A stretch of DNA of 64,000 nt from Branchiostoma belcheri. Taxonomy: Eukaryota > Chordata > Leptocardii > Amphioxiformes > Branchiostomatidae. The position numbers and the translations under genes were made by a program. The notes beneath the pieces are model-generated. The model had not been told where the DNA came from. It was given only the letters and a program-made list of their open reading frames with translations, and searched no databases. Positions within the stretch are counted from its first letter, which is position 1; each line of letters opens with the position of its first letter. The DNA is taken from the NCBI RefSeq assembly GCF_001625305.1, contig NW_017804021.1, positions 2,525,710 to 2,589,709 of the forward strand, read 5' to 3'. This document shows positions 28,988 to 39,212 of this stretch, piece after piece.

Positions 28988-29092
28988 TAAAGTTCGTCCT
29001 TGTTAGCAGGCGTCATTATGAAACTGTGGCATTTATTTACAAATCAAAAAAATAACTGGAGTTTAACAGTCGAAGAAATGCCGGTAAATGTC
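28988..29092 (+). repeat. dispersed repeat AA, copy 3
   Basis: AAAGTTCGTCCTTGTTAGCA, GGCGTCATTATGAAACTGTG and AACTGGAGTTTAACAGTCGA match the repeat at 24888-25012 at moderate identity. Confidence 0.6.
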
Positions 29093-29228
29093 AAAATCAG
29101 ATTCCCTCACCCAAAATACTGTTTTTATAATCGCCCTGAAATTGCATTGGATGATTTTAAAAACAAATGTAAAGGCATGAGTATGAGAATAAAGATAGAC
29201 ATAAAATCGATACAGAGAGCAAGTGCCT

Positions 29229-30095
29229 GGGTTCCGTCCGCCTGACCCTGTACATGGTAACATCGACAGGGCTCATACATTAATAATTACTGATTGTAAA
29301 TTACATGACTCTATACGTCTGTCGTATCCAGAACCGTGCCTACTAGTATCTAGTTCTGTACCTGAATGTGTTAGTGTAATGACCAGGCACGGTTCTGGAT
29401 AGTCTCCGCGTATCCAGGGACGGTTTTGGATTCGCGTGGACTATCCAGAACGTACCTGAGCATGGTTCTGGATAAAGCACGGTTCTGGATGCAAAACTGC
29501 CCGAGTGCCTGGATTCTGTCCGTTTGCCCCCGTATAAGTAATATTGACAGATCTTATACATTGATAATTATTCTATATGTCAATTACCGACTGAGGTATC
29601 CAGAGCAATACTCAGGCACGCTTCTGAATGGCCACGCGTATCCAGAACCGTGCCTGGGGCAAATCTACGTTCTAGGATACGCGGAGACTATCCAGAACCG
29701 TGCCTGATCCTAACCCTAACACATTCAGGCATAGAACTAGATAGACACGGTTCTGGGTACAGTAGAGACTATCCAGAACCGTGTCTGATCCTAAAAAACC
29801 CAAACCCAGTCAGGCATAGAACTACATAGGCAAGATATCGCTCGTCTGACCCTGTACATACGGAGTATAACATCACCAGATCTCATACATTGATAATTAC
29901 CCCATGTCATTTGCCGGCCTCAATGTCTACCGTATCCAGAACCGTGCCTATCCAGCGGTCTGTCCATGGTTCTGGATACAACACTTCCCGATTACCCGGG
30001 TTCTGTGTTATCCTGACCCTGTACATACGGAGTATAACATCACCAGATCTCATACATTAATAATCACGACATGTCAATTACCAGACCGGACCGTC
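29229..30095. repeat. alternating array: 100-bp spacer module plus GAACC-hairpin clusters, locus 14
   Basis: A spacer with CTGACCCTGTACATACGGAG, TATAACATCACCAGATCTCA and TACATTGATAATTACC occurs near 29240, 29525, 29845 and 30015. Hairpin clusters alternate with it at 29322-29500 (plus), 29600-29850 (minus) and 29932-29985 (short). Each spacer is followed by ATGTCAATTACC then TATCCAGA. The spacer and hairpin element have been amplified together as a larger unit. Confidence 0.85.
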
Positions 30096-30179
30096 CACCG
30101 GGACCCAACCCGGTGGCACGAGGCCCCATCCCGCCCCGAACACGGCCGGTCCCGGGCCTCCTTCGCAGACTTGTAGGGC

Positions 30180-30452
30180 GCGGCGTTATTTTTTTTCGGA
30201 GAGCGACGATTTTGCCGCCGAGGGAGTTTTGCCGTGGAGAGACGGTTTCACTGATGAAACGTTGTAAAACTGTTTTTCTAACATTGACAATAAAAGTGTC
30301 CTCATACAAGTTTTACTTTCTTAAGCTGTATACATGTATTGCACCACTATATAGATATCACTAAAGTGTAAAAAAAAAGATAATCCCTACCTACAGACCC
30401 TAATTTTTTCAGACCTGAAAAAGGAAACACAACATTTTTTTTCCTAGGTCCA
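30180..30452. mobile_element. element J, copy 2, left end lost
   Basis: CTGATGAAACGTTGTAAAAC, TTTCTAACATTGACAATAAA, AGTGTCCTCATACAAGTTTT, ATCCCTACCTACAGACCCTA and AAGGAAACACAACATTTTTT match copy 1. The GGCCTGGGGAAG left end is replaced by GC-rich DNA. Confidence 0.75.
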
Positions 30453-30755
30453 ATTAGATGCTGTCTTGATGCCACCAAAAGCTCTGTTTGACGATTCTGC
30501 CCAATTATGTTTAAACGCAGGAGTAATTTCTGCACGGTTCCCGATCTAGAGTAGAACGGCAAACATGAGATAATTGTATCCCGGCCGATCAGCCGGAGTG
30601 GTGCAGTAGGAGTGGTTCGGGTTTAATTGAGTTTTATCTGCCGAGTTTGGAGGTCGGAAGAGACGAGGACGACAGTTCCGTTCCCCGAGATAGTTAATCA
30701 TAGGCAGGGGGGTAACGTTGTTTCGTAAAATTGCACCGGCAACCGGGCAGATATT

Positions 30756-31155
30756 GTATCCGGAACCGTGAATATCTACATGTAGTTCTATTGCTCAATG
30801 GGTTATGCTATAAAGGATCAGGCACGGTTCTGGATAGTCTCTATTGTATCCAGAACCGTGCCTATCTAGTTCTATGCCTGAATGGGTTAGGGTTAGGATC
30901 AGGCACGGTTCTGGATAGTCTCTATTGTATCCAGAACCGTGTCTATCTAGTTCTGTGCCTGAATGGGTTAGGGTTAGGATCAGGCACGGTTCTGGATTCT
31001 ATACCTGAATGGGTTAGGGTTAGGATCAGGCACGGTTCTGGACAGTCTCCGACTATTCAAGAACGTAGATTTGACCCATTTACGTTTCTGGACACGCGGG
31101 AACTATCCAGAACCGTGGCCCAAGCATGGCTCTGAATAAAGTACAGTTCTGGATT
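30756..31155 (+). repeat. GAACC-hairpin element, locus 15, best complete example
   Basis: A degenerate head unit, then full units at 30846 and 30927 (81 bp apart) with arms TATCCAGAACCGTGCC and GGCACGGTTCTGGATA, and loops with GGGTTAGGGTTAGG near 30885, 30966 and 31013. The third unit lacks its left arm. The tail follows from 31045 (TATTCAAGAACGTAGATTTG, CACGCGGGAACTATCCAG, GCATGGCTCTGAATAAAG). The internal pair TGCCTGA / TCAGGCA lets each unit fold in two alternative ways. Confidence 0.93.
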
Positions 31156-31730
31156 CATCTTCAGTGCAAGCAGACGAATATGATGCAGCGTGGTGTGTGG
31201 AAGTAATGCAATAATGATCGTTAATGAAGTTAAACAGGAATAAACATCAAAACAAAAGGAAGGTAACGTTAATATTCACGGTTGCCTTCTCATCAGAATA
31301 GATAAAATGCAACAAGAGCAAAATCACGTGGCCAAAGCTGATTGAATAGAGTGCACAGTTGGCATTTTATAACTGAATTATAAACGAATAAAGGATGGCA
31401 GATATCTAATAATGGGGCTGCATTTCCTCGTATTGCTCTCGGTCCACGGATGAAAGAACGGTTGCGAAACGTTGAATATCAATGATATTTCTGATGATTC
31501 GTGAAACTAAATTGGAACAAATCTAATTATACATGCAGAAACATATCTGATTTGACAACGGTTATTTTTACTTCACAATTTTTTGAGCGAGAAAAAAAAC
31601 ATCCACCAACTGTTCATAAAATGTTCTGTGACTAGTATGTAGGTTACGTTCCTTCCTTTTGTACAAAATGTAAATTTCTTTTTTGCTAAATGTGTTTTTT
31701 TAGTCATGTTATCTGCTGTATATGTGCTTT
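31156..31730. other. AT-rich stretch, possible Penelope-type remnant
   Basis: No clear family. GGATGAAAGAACGGTTGCGA plus AACGTTGAAT at about 31450 resembles the GAAACGT-type 3' segment of Penelope-like elements, but nothing else supports that. Only short frames. Confidence 0.3.
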
Positions 31731-31815
31731 TATTTCTGTATGAACCCTGGAAGGCTAGCCTTTTGAGCTAGATGGCATGGAAATCAAGAGAATAAAGAGA
31801 ATAAAGAGAGAAATC
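31731..31815 (+). mobile_element. LINE 3' tail with AATAAAGAG repeats
   Basis: TTTCTGTATGAACCCTGGAA, GGCTAGCCTTTTGAGCTA and AAGAGAATAAAGAGAATAAA, ending in a short repeat. The same tail occurs on the minus strand at 49255-49350. A short 3' repeat instead of poly-A is usual for CR1/L2-type LINEs. Confidence 0.65.
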
Positions 31816-31948
31816 GCCTGTCCAGATGAAACAGTGCAGTGAAATGCGTTTCCTATTCCGTACGTAAACCCCCATCCCGGTATGTGGACAGAATTACTCG
31901 TCGTTCCGCGGCTCATGTAAAGCTGACTGTTTCCTGTGTGGGACTATC

Positions 31949-32362
31949 GGCCACAGCAAGTAAATTTTATGGATGACATCCTCCGCAGACTCCAAATCTA
32001 ATGCGTGCGGGCGCAAAAAAACAAGGCGGGCAGAAAAAACAAGGTTCCTACATTTTCAAATTTTGACTCAATTATTGTACAAATGGTTTAGATTCAGTGA
32101 GAACATCACATGTACACAGCCAGCATTACATATCACTGCATCAAAGTAAAAAAGCAAAACATTGAATCGGAGTCTTTTCTTGTCTCTGTCTTCATAGTTA
32201 TCTGCCATCCACCTTCCGGCATGGCAACAGACATCTTTGCCCATTTTCGGCATGTTGACCACTGTCAGAAGGCAACAAAGTTTCTTTTTTTTTCGTCTTC
32301 CAAAATCAGGCGAAAATGAATGCGCGCGCTAATGGCATCCATAAAAATGACTTGCTGTGGCC
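31949..32362. mobile_element. family D MITE, copy 4
   Basis: GGCCACAGCAAGTAAATTTT to AATGACTTGCTGTGGCC, flanked by TATC on both sides. Subterminal ATGGATGACATCCTCCGCAG and TGGCATCCATAAAAATGAC. The interior ACATGTACACAGCCAGCATT and TGTTGACCACTGTCAGAAGG are shared with copies 5 and 6. No transposase. Confidence 0.87.
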
Positions 32363-32924
32363 TATCGGCTGCGGATCTGATTCGGCACAAAAACCTCGGT
32401 CCGCGGCGGAAGATCAAAGGGAAGGTCATCAGAACGTCCGGGCTACTCACGGACTCACGGTTAAACTCTCGCGAGACTGATCACGTGCGCATGCAGTTCG
32501 AAACATCCGGGACCCTACCCAACGGTGTTAAAGTTAATAATAGCAAACGGTGTCACTTTATGAAACATTAGAATCAAATTATGAAGACCATATCAGTTCT
32601 TTCTAACGTCCCGTTCTTGAGCTTTCAGAATGAGGAGGGTATTTTGTTCCGGGAGATTCTAGTTTTTTTTAAGTCATTGACTATTATGTAGTTTTAGCAT
32701 GTTAAGCAACGTAAGCATCTAACTATAAAACAACCTTAAGCTTATTTCATAGCTGCTACTATCATAGTTAAAAGCCACATCCTCACAATTTCTTAGGAAC
32801 TAACTATAACATTGTCCTACATAACCTATCAGTATCTTCAGTGCCCTGCTCAAAGAAAGCAGAAAAAGCAACGTACAAACTTTGCACAAGAGTGAGCTGA
32901 AGCGAAAAGGCCTTAATTAGAAAA

Positions 32925-32992
32925 ACGCGTGGACTATCCAGAACTGTGCCTGAGCTTAGTTCTGGATAAAGCATAGTTCTGGATACAAGAGC
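32925..32992 (+). repeat. GAACC-hairpin tail fragment, locus 16
   Basis: ACGCGTGGACTATCCAGAAC, TGTGCCTGAGCTTAGTTCTG, GATAAAGCATAGTTCTGGAT: only the distal tail of the element is present. Confidence 0.88.
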
Positions 32993-33477
32993 ACCCCAGC
33001 TTCCCAATTTACATGAAGCTAGAGAACCGGTGGATCAGCCAATAGATGCTGATTAGAAGCGGCACGGCGAAAATTGGCTTCACTACAGGCGACCAGAAAG
33101 CCTCAGCAAACCCGCGCAGCTGTGACTGATAATACCGGCTTCTCTGAACTCATCGGGAATTCGGATTTCTCGGAAACTAAAACTGTGTTCTAAACGTGGC
33201 TACGGAGAACAGAAATCCGCATTAAGAACGACAGAAAGCATGACAAATGAGGCACCGCATCAGCTACCAGGAATAAACTGTACGAAAACATGCCATAAAG
33301 GATGGAACCGCGCACGGAAGACTACAGGCGGCAATGGGGCGGAAAATGTGGCGTGTGTGTTCGAATTAAGTAATAGCTATCATGTCGGCTCACTAACGCA
33401 TGAGTACATACAGGATACGGGTCTCCTAATGGGGGGGGGCGCATGTTAGGGATAGAGCGTTAAATGTAGCAAAGTCT

Positions 33478-33625
33478 GATGTTCGAATTCAATGTTCGAA
33501 TTCGATGTTCGAATTCGATATTCTAGTTTGGTGTTCGATGTTCCATGTTCGGGTTCGATGTTCGAATTCGATGTTCGATATTGTAATTCGGTGTTCGATG
33601 TTCTGTTCGCTGTTCGATGGCTTCG
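33478..33625. repeat. GATGTTCGAATTC minisatellite, 10-14 bp units
   Basis: Repeats of GATGTTCGAATTC and shortened or altered forms (GGTGTTCGATGTTC). TTCGAA palindromes repeat. Frames on both strands read through the array and are artefacts. Confidence 0.9.
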
Positions 33626-33837
33626 AAGATTCGAAGAGAAAGGCGTCGTCTCTCGTCGAGTCTCACACACACTCAGTCACGTGTATTCTCAAGCAATAAT
33701 ATAGAAAAAGTATATTATTAACCCAAGAATACCCGTGACCGAGCAGTGCGTATGTTTGTTTCTTTCTCCGCCACAGATCTCGTCTGGGCGTCTCCGCTGT
33801 CTGGATTGCTGTATACGTATAAGTTTGGCATCTGGAC

Positions 33838-34060
33838 TGGAGGGTTGAGGGTTCGAATCCGGTCCGCACGTACAGCATTTGCACAAGGGCGTCATGAGTT
33901 CGAATCCATTTCATACGTTTGGCGTTTGGAACAGAAGATTTAGAGTTCAAATCCCGGCTGCTGTGATACAGACTCAGAGGTAGAGAGTTCGATTCCCCGC
34001 CGCCAGTGCTGTCGCTCACCCGATTTGCCATGTTCAGTACTGCCGTCCCCAGGACTGTAC
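33838..34060 (+). mobile_element. tRNA-like B-box cluster, SINE-derived
   Basis: GGGTTCGAATCCGG (33850), GAGTTCGAATCCAT (33897), GAGTTCAAATCCCGG (33941) and GAGTTCGATTCCCCG (33986) lie at about 45-base spacing. They are followed by CAGTGCTGTCGCTCACCCGA and GCCGTCCCCAGGACTGTAC, which match the body of the SINE at 57474-57774. The four T-arm-like motifs in a row suggest duplicated tRNA heads on one body. Confidence 0.65.
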
Positions 34061-34495
34061 ATTAATTCATCCCGTCAGGATCCCCCGTACGTTAACCCCG
34101 CAGAGATGTAGGATAGAGCCCGTCCTTCCTGCCTCCTCCCGACCGCCCGACGGAGAAAAACCAGCGGCTCGGAACTGATGGAGATTTGCATCTATCTTTG
34201 CTCGCCTCTGGCTGAGAGCGGCTCTGTCCTGACACGGACCGACCTGAGCTGGCTCGGCGGGCTTGGCAGAGCTCCAGCCGGCTTACCGTAAGCTGCGGAC
34301 GTCAGGGGAGAGTCTGTCGGTCAACGGTCTCTTCTGCAGATCTCAGTAATCAGCTTATCCTGCAGGAGAAGCCTGATCGACGCGTCTGCACTTGTGTTAA
34401 GCGCTCGGGAGGGCGTGTTGGCGCTGTCGGCAGCGTTTTAGTTACTTAATGTTTATTCTGTTGCTCCTTTTTTTTCTAAGTACGTATTGGGAACA
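34060..34495. other. GC-rich unannotated stretch
   Basis: Contains CCTCCCGACCGCCCGACGGA and GGCTCGGCGGGCTTGGCAGA. No gene or repeat family was recognised. It could be a remnant of a CpG-rich region. Confidence 0.4.
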
Positions 34496-34497
34496 TA

Positions 34498-34713
34498 GCC
34501 TCCACCAGGCCTTTCTACGGGAATACGGATCGTAGAATTCGGCAAAAAGGAGAGTAAAATTGGCCAAGGGAGTCCGGCCGCGGGGAGGTAGTTTCTTTTC
34601 CTCCGCAGCCAGTCAAACCTACAAGGCGGTCAAACTTCCTAGCCTAGGCAAATATTCTCCTATATATATCCAGCGTAGTTTAGTAATAGTCTAGTAGAGA
34701 CTAACGGGAATAT
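34498..34713. mobile_element. family B foldback MITE, copy 2, diverged right arm
   Basis: TAGCCTCCACCAGGCCTTTC to GTAGAGACTA. The left half matches copy 1 closely; the right half carries CTCCTATATATATCCAGCGT, shared with the fragment at 50139-50250. The flanks TTGGGAACA and ACGGGAATA share 6 of 9 positions. Confidence 0.82.
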
Positions 34714-35200
34714 TCGTCGTTATACGTCCTACAACTTTGATGAAACGTTATTCAACTTATTGCACGACAATGCATTGTACGTAGTACAATGTACGACAAC
34801 GACTATTGAACATAGCACAGAAAACAAAACGGGCAAAGAATGAAAATTAACATCAATTCTTATTACTAAACATCAAGAGCTAATACAGTATACAATCAAG
34901 TAGGGTTAATTTTTGATTCCGTAGAATTTTCAAGAAGACTGAGACACAACCAACCGCTAACAAGGATTCAAGACAGCATTTTTGGTAAGAAAAGGACAGC
35001 TACATTTTGTCCTACAATACACGCACATACCCACATCTAACACTGTCATGACCGCCCTTGGTATGAGATGGTACGGAGATAGTGTATAGCGAATGTGATC
35101 AGGTCGTTATTTGATGTATATTATTGACTGGGTAGAAATGGAAGTAAGGCTACCCGCATAGCCGGCGGCGCAGCACTAAATAACAACTAACATGTCAACT
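34714..35200. other. unannotated AT-rich stretch
   Basis: No gene, no inverted ends, no repeats of note apart from a TGCATTGTACGTAGTACAAT quasi-palindrome near 34771. Confidence 0.45.
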
Positions 35201-35204
35201 GGGA

Positions 35205-35592
35205 ACCCACAGCGTTACGTACTGTATCTGTGGGATAGTACTAGGGAAAAAACAACTGTATCTGTGTAGCCATGTTCCACTATACGGTAGTTCTATGAGA
35301 GAAAACATCAACTGTATCTGTGTAGGCACATTCCGTTCTACGATAGTTCTAGGAGAAAAAAAACAAACAACTCTATCTGTGTAGCCATGCTCCACTATGC
35401 GATAATTCTAGGGGAGAAAAAACAACTGTATCTGTGTAGCCATGTTCTACTATACGATAGTACTAGGAGAAAAAAACAACTATATCTGTGTAGCCACGAT
35501 CCACTATACGATAGTTCTAGGAGAGAAAAAACAACTGTATCTGTGTAGCCTTTACGATAGTTCTACGAAAAAAGAACTGTATCTTTACCACA
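35205..35592. repeat. tandem repeat, about 60 bp, six units
   Basis: AACTGTATCTGTGTAGCCAT, TTCCACTATACGATAGTTCT and AGGAGAAAAAAAC repeat from about 35220 to 35590 with small indels. Frames on both strands come from the array. Confidence 0.88.
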
Positions 35593-36040
35593 CGGAGCAA
35601 AGCGAAGACCGTGTAGCATTGGTTACTCAGTTTGCAGTGCCGAGTTCTTTTATTCAGCGCCTTTCGTCGCTTTTTTGGCATCAGTAGAACAAGTATGACT
35701 ACCTCTGCAAGATCTGTCTCTATTCTGCGTGCAAACGTACAACGCTCTGGTGATTTATACAGGAGAAAAGAGGCAGGGATGTAGGCTTTAATAATTCAGA
35801 CCATCGCTAGTGGATAAGCGGCAGGGATCCATGTGATTTGAGGCTGTGCTGTCTGTATGCATCTGTGCAGCAGGCGTGATTTTTATTCTGAAAGGGGAGG
35901 GAGTTTCTGACGCGCAGTTTTTTCCTCTGAGAAAGACGCGCGGTAAGAATTATTTACTCCACAGTAAAACAGGCACCGCCGGTAGGGGAGAATATATCAA
36001 ACTATACTGGCGTCTCTGGGAATGGCGACTAAAATACGGA

Positions 36041-36184
36041 GCAAAATTCTAATCTCCAAGCAGATCTTAGAGTGGCAAAAGACAGTATCAAATTGGCGTT
36101 GGGTGGCGTATGCATGGACTCTCTCTGGCCAATTTGACACTGTATTTTGCCACCCTAGGATCTGTTTGGTTATTAACAAAATGC
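36041..36184. mobile_element. family Y foldback MITE, copy 1
   Basis: The element 36050-36175 runs TAATCTCCAAGCAGATC to GATCTGTTTGGTTATTA. The arms contain GTGGCAAAAGACAGTATCAA and TTGACACTGTATTTTGCCAC. Flanks GCAAAATTC and ACAAAATGC share 7 of 9 positions. The loop holds GGCGTATGCATGGAC. Confidence 0.87.
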
Positions 36185-36340
36185 AAGCACAAGGATTCCA
36201 GCTACAAAAAAAACGTCAGGATCACACACAGAAACTGCTGATTTTCGCTCGTATTTTCTGTCCCCTACAATTATACCATCACCACGCCTTTGTTTACTGA
36301 AGAAAAACAAACAAACTAGACACGGATGGGAGATATTCTG

Positions 36341-36475
36341 ACCTCCAAGCAGATATTTCGGGGGGGAATGATTACGGTTTCTGTCTGTTCCGTTGGGTGA
36401 AATTTGTGTTCATTCTAGCGGACAAAAAAACAAAAGTGTTCCAATGTTCTCCCATGTATCTGCTTGAAAATAACA
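36341..36475. mobile_element. possible diverged family Y element
   Basis: CTCCAAGCAGATATTTCG and CCCATGTATCTGCTTGAAAA form the outer inverted repeat. The interior does not match the other Y copies except at the ends. Confidence 0.5.
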
Positions 36476-36598
36476 TTCCCCCCTCCCTTGCACGGCTGAA
36501 CTATAAGGCGGCTACAGTCTCTCTAAACACCCCCTATGCCTGCCAATATTTCAGTAAGATACACAGACCCCCTCTTTGACAGTTGTTTTAACCGAAAT

Positions 36599-36901
36599 AC
36601 AGGTAGGAGTTACGCTGTCGTAATTGTACCCAGAACCGTGCCTATCTAGTTCTATTCCTGAATGGGTCAGGGTTAGAATCAGGCACGGTTCTGGATAGTC
36701 TCCGCGTATCCAAGAACGTAGATTTACCCCGGGTACGGTTCTGGATACGCCCGGACTACTAGTATCCAGAACCGTGCCTGACTATGACTCTGGAGAAAAC
36801 AAGGCTCTAGATCATTCGCATGGAATATCTAGAATCGTCCGAACTGGGCATGTTTCTGGATGAAGCACGGTTCTGAATACAACAGGTATAGTTACGCTGC
36901 C
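36599..36901 (+). repeat. GAACC-hairpin element, locus 17, flanked by direct repeats
   Basis: The element 36626-36877 has one unit (loop GGGTCAGGGTTAGAATC) plus the tail (CCGCGTATCCAAGAACGTAG, GGATACGCCCGGACTACTAG). Left flank ACAGGTAGGAGTTACGCTGT (36599-36618) and right flank ACAGGTATAGTTACGCTGCC (36882-36901) are near-identical. They could be a long target duplication or a pre-existing direct repeat. Confidence 0.85.
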
Positions 36902-36904
36902 CTG

Positions 36905-37470
36905 CGTGTGTTCGCCCTTGGCCGAGCGGGCAGCGCGGCGATGTTTCCCGGGTGGCCCTGGGCTATGGCGCCGCGGGCTGGGCGGGGACGGCCCGGTGAT
37001 TAATGGGAGATTAGCCGGGGATTAGGCGGAGTGGATCAGAGCGGCTTACCTGGACGTGCGGCGCGGAGGGAGGCCCGTAACAGTCCGCCGGGAGGTCCGT
37101 GTCGGTCCGGCGGGAGGGCCGGTGTGTCAGCTCCGCCTGGCTCGCTGGTGCAGTCCGGTACATCAGGGGTTACGGCACGGCGGCGACGGGAAACGGTTGG
37201 ATCCAAGGGAAAGCAGGCTGGAGTCCCTTTCCTGGATACGCTACACATCTCCGCAAGCACCGTAAATCCCACGCCAAGTGTTCGGGCGGTGGCGCGCGCC
37301 CTCCCCGCCGAGCCTCCGCCAGCGTCCCGGTACAAGTCCGTGCAGCCCGACCCGTGCGTGCCTTCCCGCTCGCCTGTCGGAAATGGGGCGAGTCCGGGGC
37401 TCGCTCCCGGCATTTATACCCCGGCCAATAATGAATCCACCGACCATTTAATCGGCAAAAAGTCATATTA
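36905..37470. other. GC- and CpG-rich region, no supported gene
   Basis: Long CpG-dense stretch (GCCGAGCGGGCAGCGCGGCG, GGCGCGCGCCCTCCCCGCCG). Overlapping frames of 110-159 codons run on both strands, as expected from stop-poor GC-rich DNA. GGATTAG motifs lie at about 37000-37025. It could be a CpG island of a gene outside my recognition. Confidence 0.45.
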
Positions 37471-37635
37471 AGATGCAAATGGCAGATAGATAGCCGCCCG
37501 CTGCCATGAATATAGATGGCGCGTAACGCTGGAGAGCGAGCGCCGCTCCTGACGTGATGGTGAGAGTCCCGGGGGAGATAGAGGGAAGAGCAGCACGTTT
37601 TCTGCAGCATCCTCATCCATCCTGGACCAGGGGTG

Positions 37636-37970
37636 TAGCCTGGAAACACCAGGCGCCACGGAGGGCCCAGCCTAGCCTCGCCAGGCGCCGCACGGCCCCT
37701 GTATCCTCCTCATCCATCCTGCTGGACCGGGCTGTAGCCTGGAAACACCGGGCACCACGGTAGCCTGGCTCCCAGTCTCTGCAGGGCACTTTAGCCTGGC
37801 TAACAGGCTCTGTAGGACACTTATGCCTGACTCCACAGCACTCAAGGATACAGTAGACTGGCTCCTAGCCTCAGTAGGACGCTTTAGTCTGGTTCCCAGC
37901 ACTCTAGGATTCTGTAGCCTGGTTCCCAGTACTCTAGGATACACTATTTTGGCACCACAACACTTAAGCA
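37636..37970 (+). repeat. TAGCCTGG-derived array 1, about 42-60 bp units
   Basis: TAGCCTGGAAACACCAGGCG, TAGCCTGGCTCCCAGTCTCT, TAGCCTGGTTCCCAGTACTC and related starts recur about ten times, often followed by ACTCTAGGATAC. The unit resembles the end of families F and E. Decay increases to the right. Confidence 0.75.
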
Positions 37971-38326
37971 TGGCTACACACTACTTTGGAGGGCACTGTA
38001 GGCAGTGAGCACGATGGGCAACGTTCCTGATCTGAAGTAGCGGAAGCTTCATATTAGGGTCCTGTCCTTGGTGCTGAATTTCTGGTGGGGGTCACAATCC
38101 GTTCTACTCGAGTACTCACTAGCGGGAGAACTTACTGTCGGTGCTATTGAATGGCGAAAGGGGTAGCTATCTGTGGTACTGACTAGCGTCTGCAGTTAAC
38201 GTCCAGTCTGTACGACCAGTCAGTTTGGTCCAGTCTGTACGCCACGAACTATTCGAGACGGCCGAACCTGTCCTGCGTAGATGCAGCGGCGTAAACGGCA
38301 GAACAGCGGCGCCAGGGCTGAGGTAC

Positions 38327-38745
38327 TGTTGTCCTTCACATACACACAAAACGTGCGCACACACAGAGGCAGTCTATGTCACCTCTCCTGCGACTCCTCA
38401 CTGATGTTACTCTGTTTCGTGGCGACTGTTTGGGGTCCGCATGAGTGCACGCGCGCACAGACAGACAGACGCACACACGCAGAGACAGTCCTTGTCACCT
38501 CCACTCCGATTCTCTCCGCTCCGGTTAAGCGCCGCTCTCTCTCTCCCTCTCTACTATTGTCCTTCACTGATGTTAGTTACCCTGTCTTATGGCGACTGTA
38601 TGGGTCCACACGAATGCACGCACGCAGGCACGGACAGACAGACAGACGCACGGACACGGAGCTAGTCCTTGTCACCGATTCCCCACACATCTGTGAACAC
38701 ACACTCTCTCTCTTTCTCTCTCCACCGCACTGCGCGATTTTACGA
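38327..38745. repeat. tandem repeat, about 175 bp, with (CACA) and (CTCT) tracts
   Basis: TTGTCCTTCACTGATGTTA, TGGCGACTGTNTGGG, GACAGACAGACGCAC, GTCCTTGTCACC and CTCTCTCTCTC repeat from 38327, 38390 and 38565. The 171-codon plus frame crosses two units and has no domain. Confidence 0.8.
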
Positions 38746-38933
38746 TCCAGCCCGGCTGAAAGCGGGCGAGTTTTTATAACTCCGCACGAAGCGTGATGGA
38801 CTCCTGGCCGCTTTGTGCCGCCGCCCGGCTGAGATACCGCCAGGAGTAATGGCCCACTCCGGACCGGGTTAACACACAGCGCCTGCGCTGCTGGCGTAGC
38901 CTGGGCACCAAACCTTTGGCTAGCCTGGATTCC

Positions 38934-38978
38934 TAGCCTCCAACAGGCCTTTCTACGGGAATACGGATCGTAGAATTC
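38934..38978 (+). mobile_element. family B left end, truncated
   Basis: TAGCCTCCAACAGGCCTTTC and TACGGGAATACGGATCGTAG stop at GAATTC, where GAACC-hairpin tail sequence begins a few bases later. Confidence 0.87.
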
Positions 38979-38984
38979 CTATTT

Positions 38985-39202
38985 TATTCGGAACCATGCT
39001 CAGACACGGTTTTGGACAGTCCGCATGTATCCAGGACCGTGCTTTACACAGAACTACGGCCACACACGGTTATGTATTGTATTGTGCTTTAGTCCGTAGT
39101 GGGGCAATTTTACGTTCTTGGATACGCGGAGACTATTCAGAACCGTGCTTGATCTTAACCTTAACCCATTCAGACATAGAACTAGATAGGCACGGTTCTA
39201 TA
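38985..39202 (-). repeat. GAACC-hairpin element, locus 18
   Basis: Reverse tail module (CGGAACCATGCTCAGACACG, TTTTACGTTCTTGGATACGC), then one unit with a diverged loop (CTTAACCTTAACCC near 39156). It adjoins a truncated family B end on its left. Confidence 0.87.
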
Positions 39203-39212
39203 CACAGTACGG

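Noticed and set aside
30756-31155. True telomere or chromosome end
   Set aside because: Only two hexamers per unit, embedded in hairpins, at 22 internal sites in both orientations.
37031-37649. Overlapping 110-159-codon frames in GC-rich DNA
   Set aside because: Stop-poor GC-rich sequence gives open frames on both strands. Proline/arginine/glycine-rich translations have no domain.
38281-38796. 171-codon plus-strand frame
   Set aside because: Crosses two units of a 175-bp tandem repeat with CACA and CTCT tracts.
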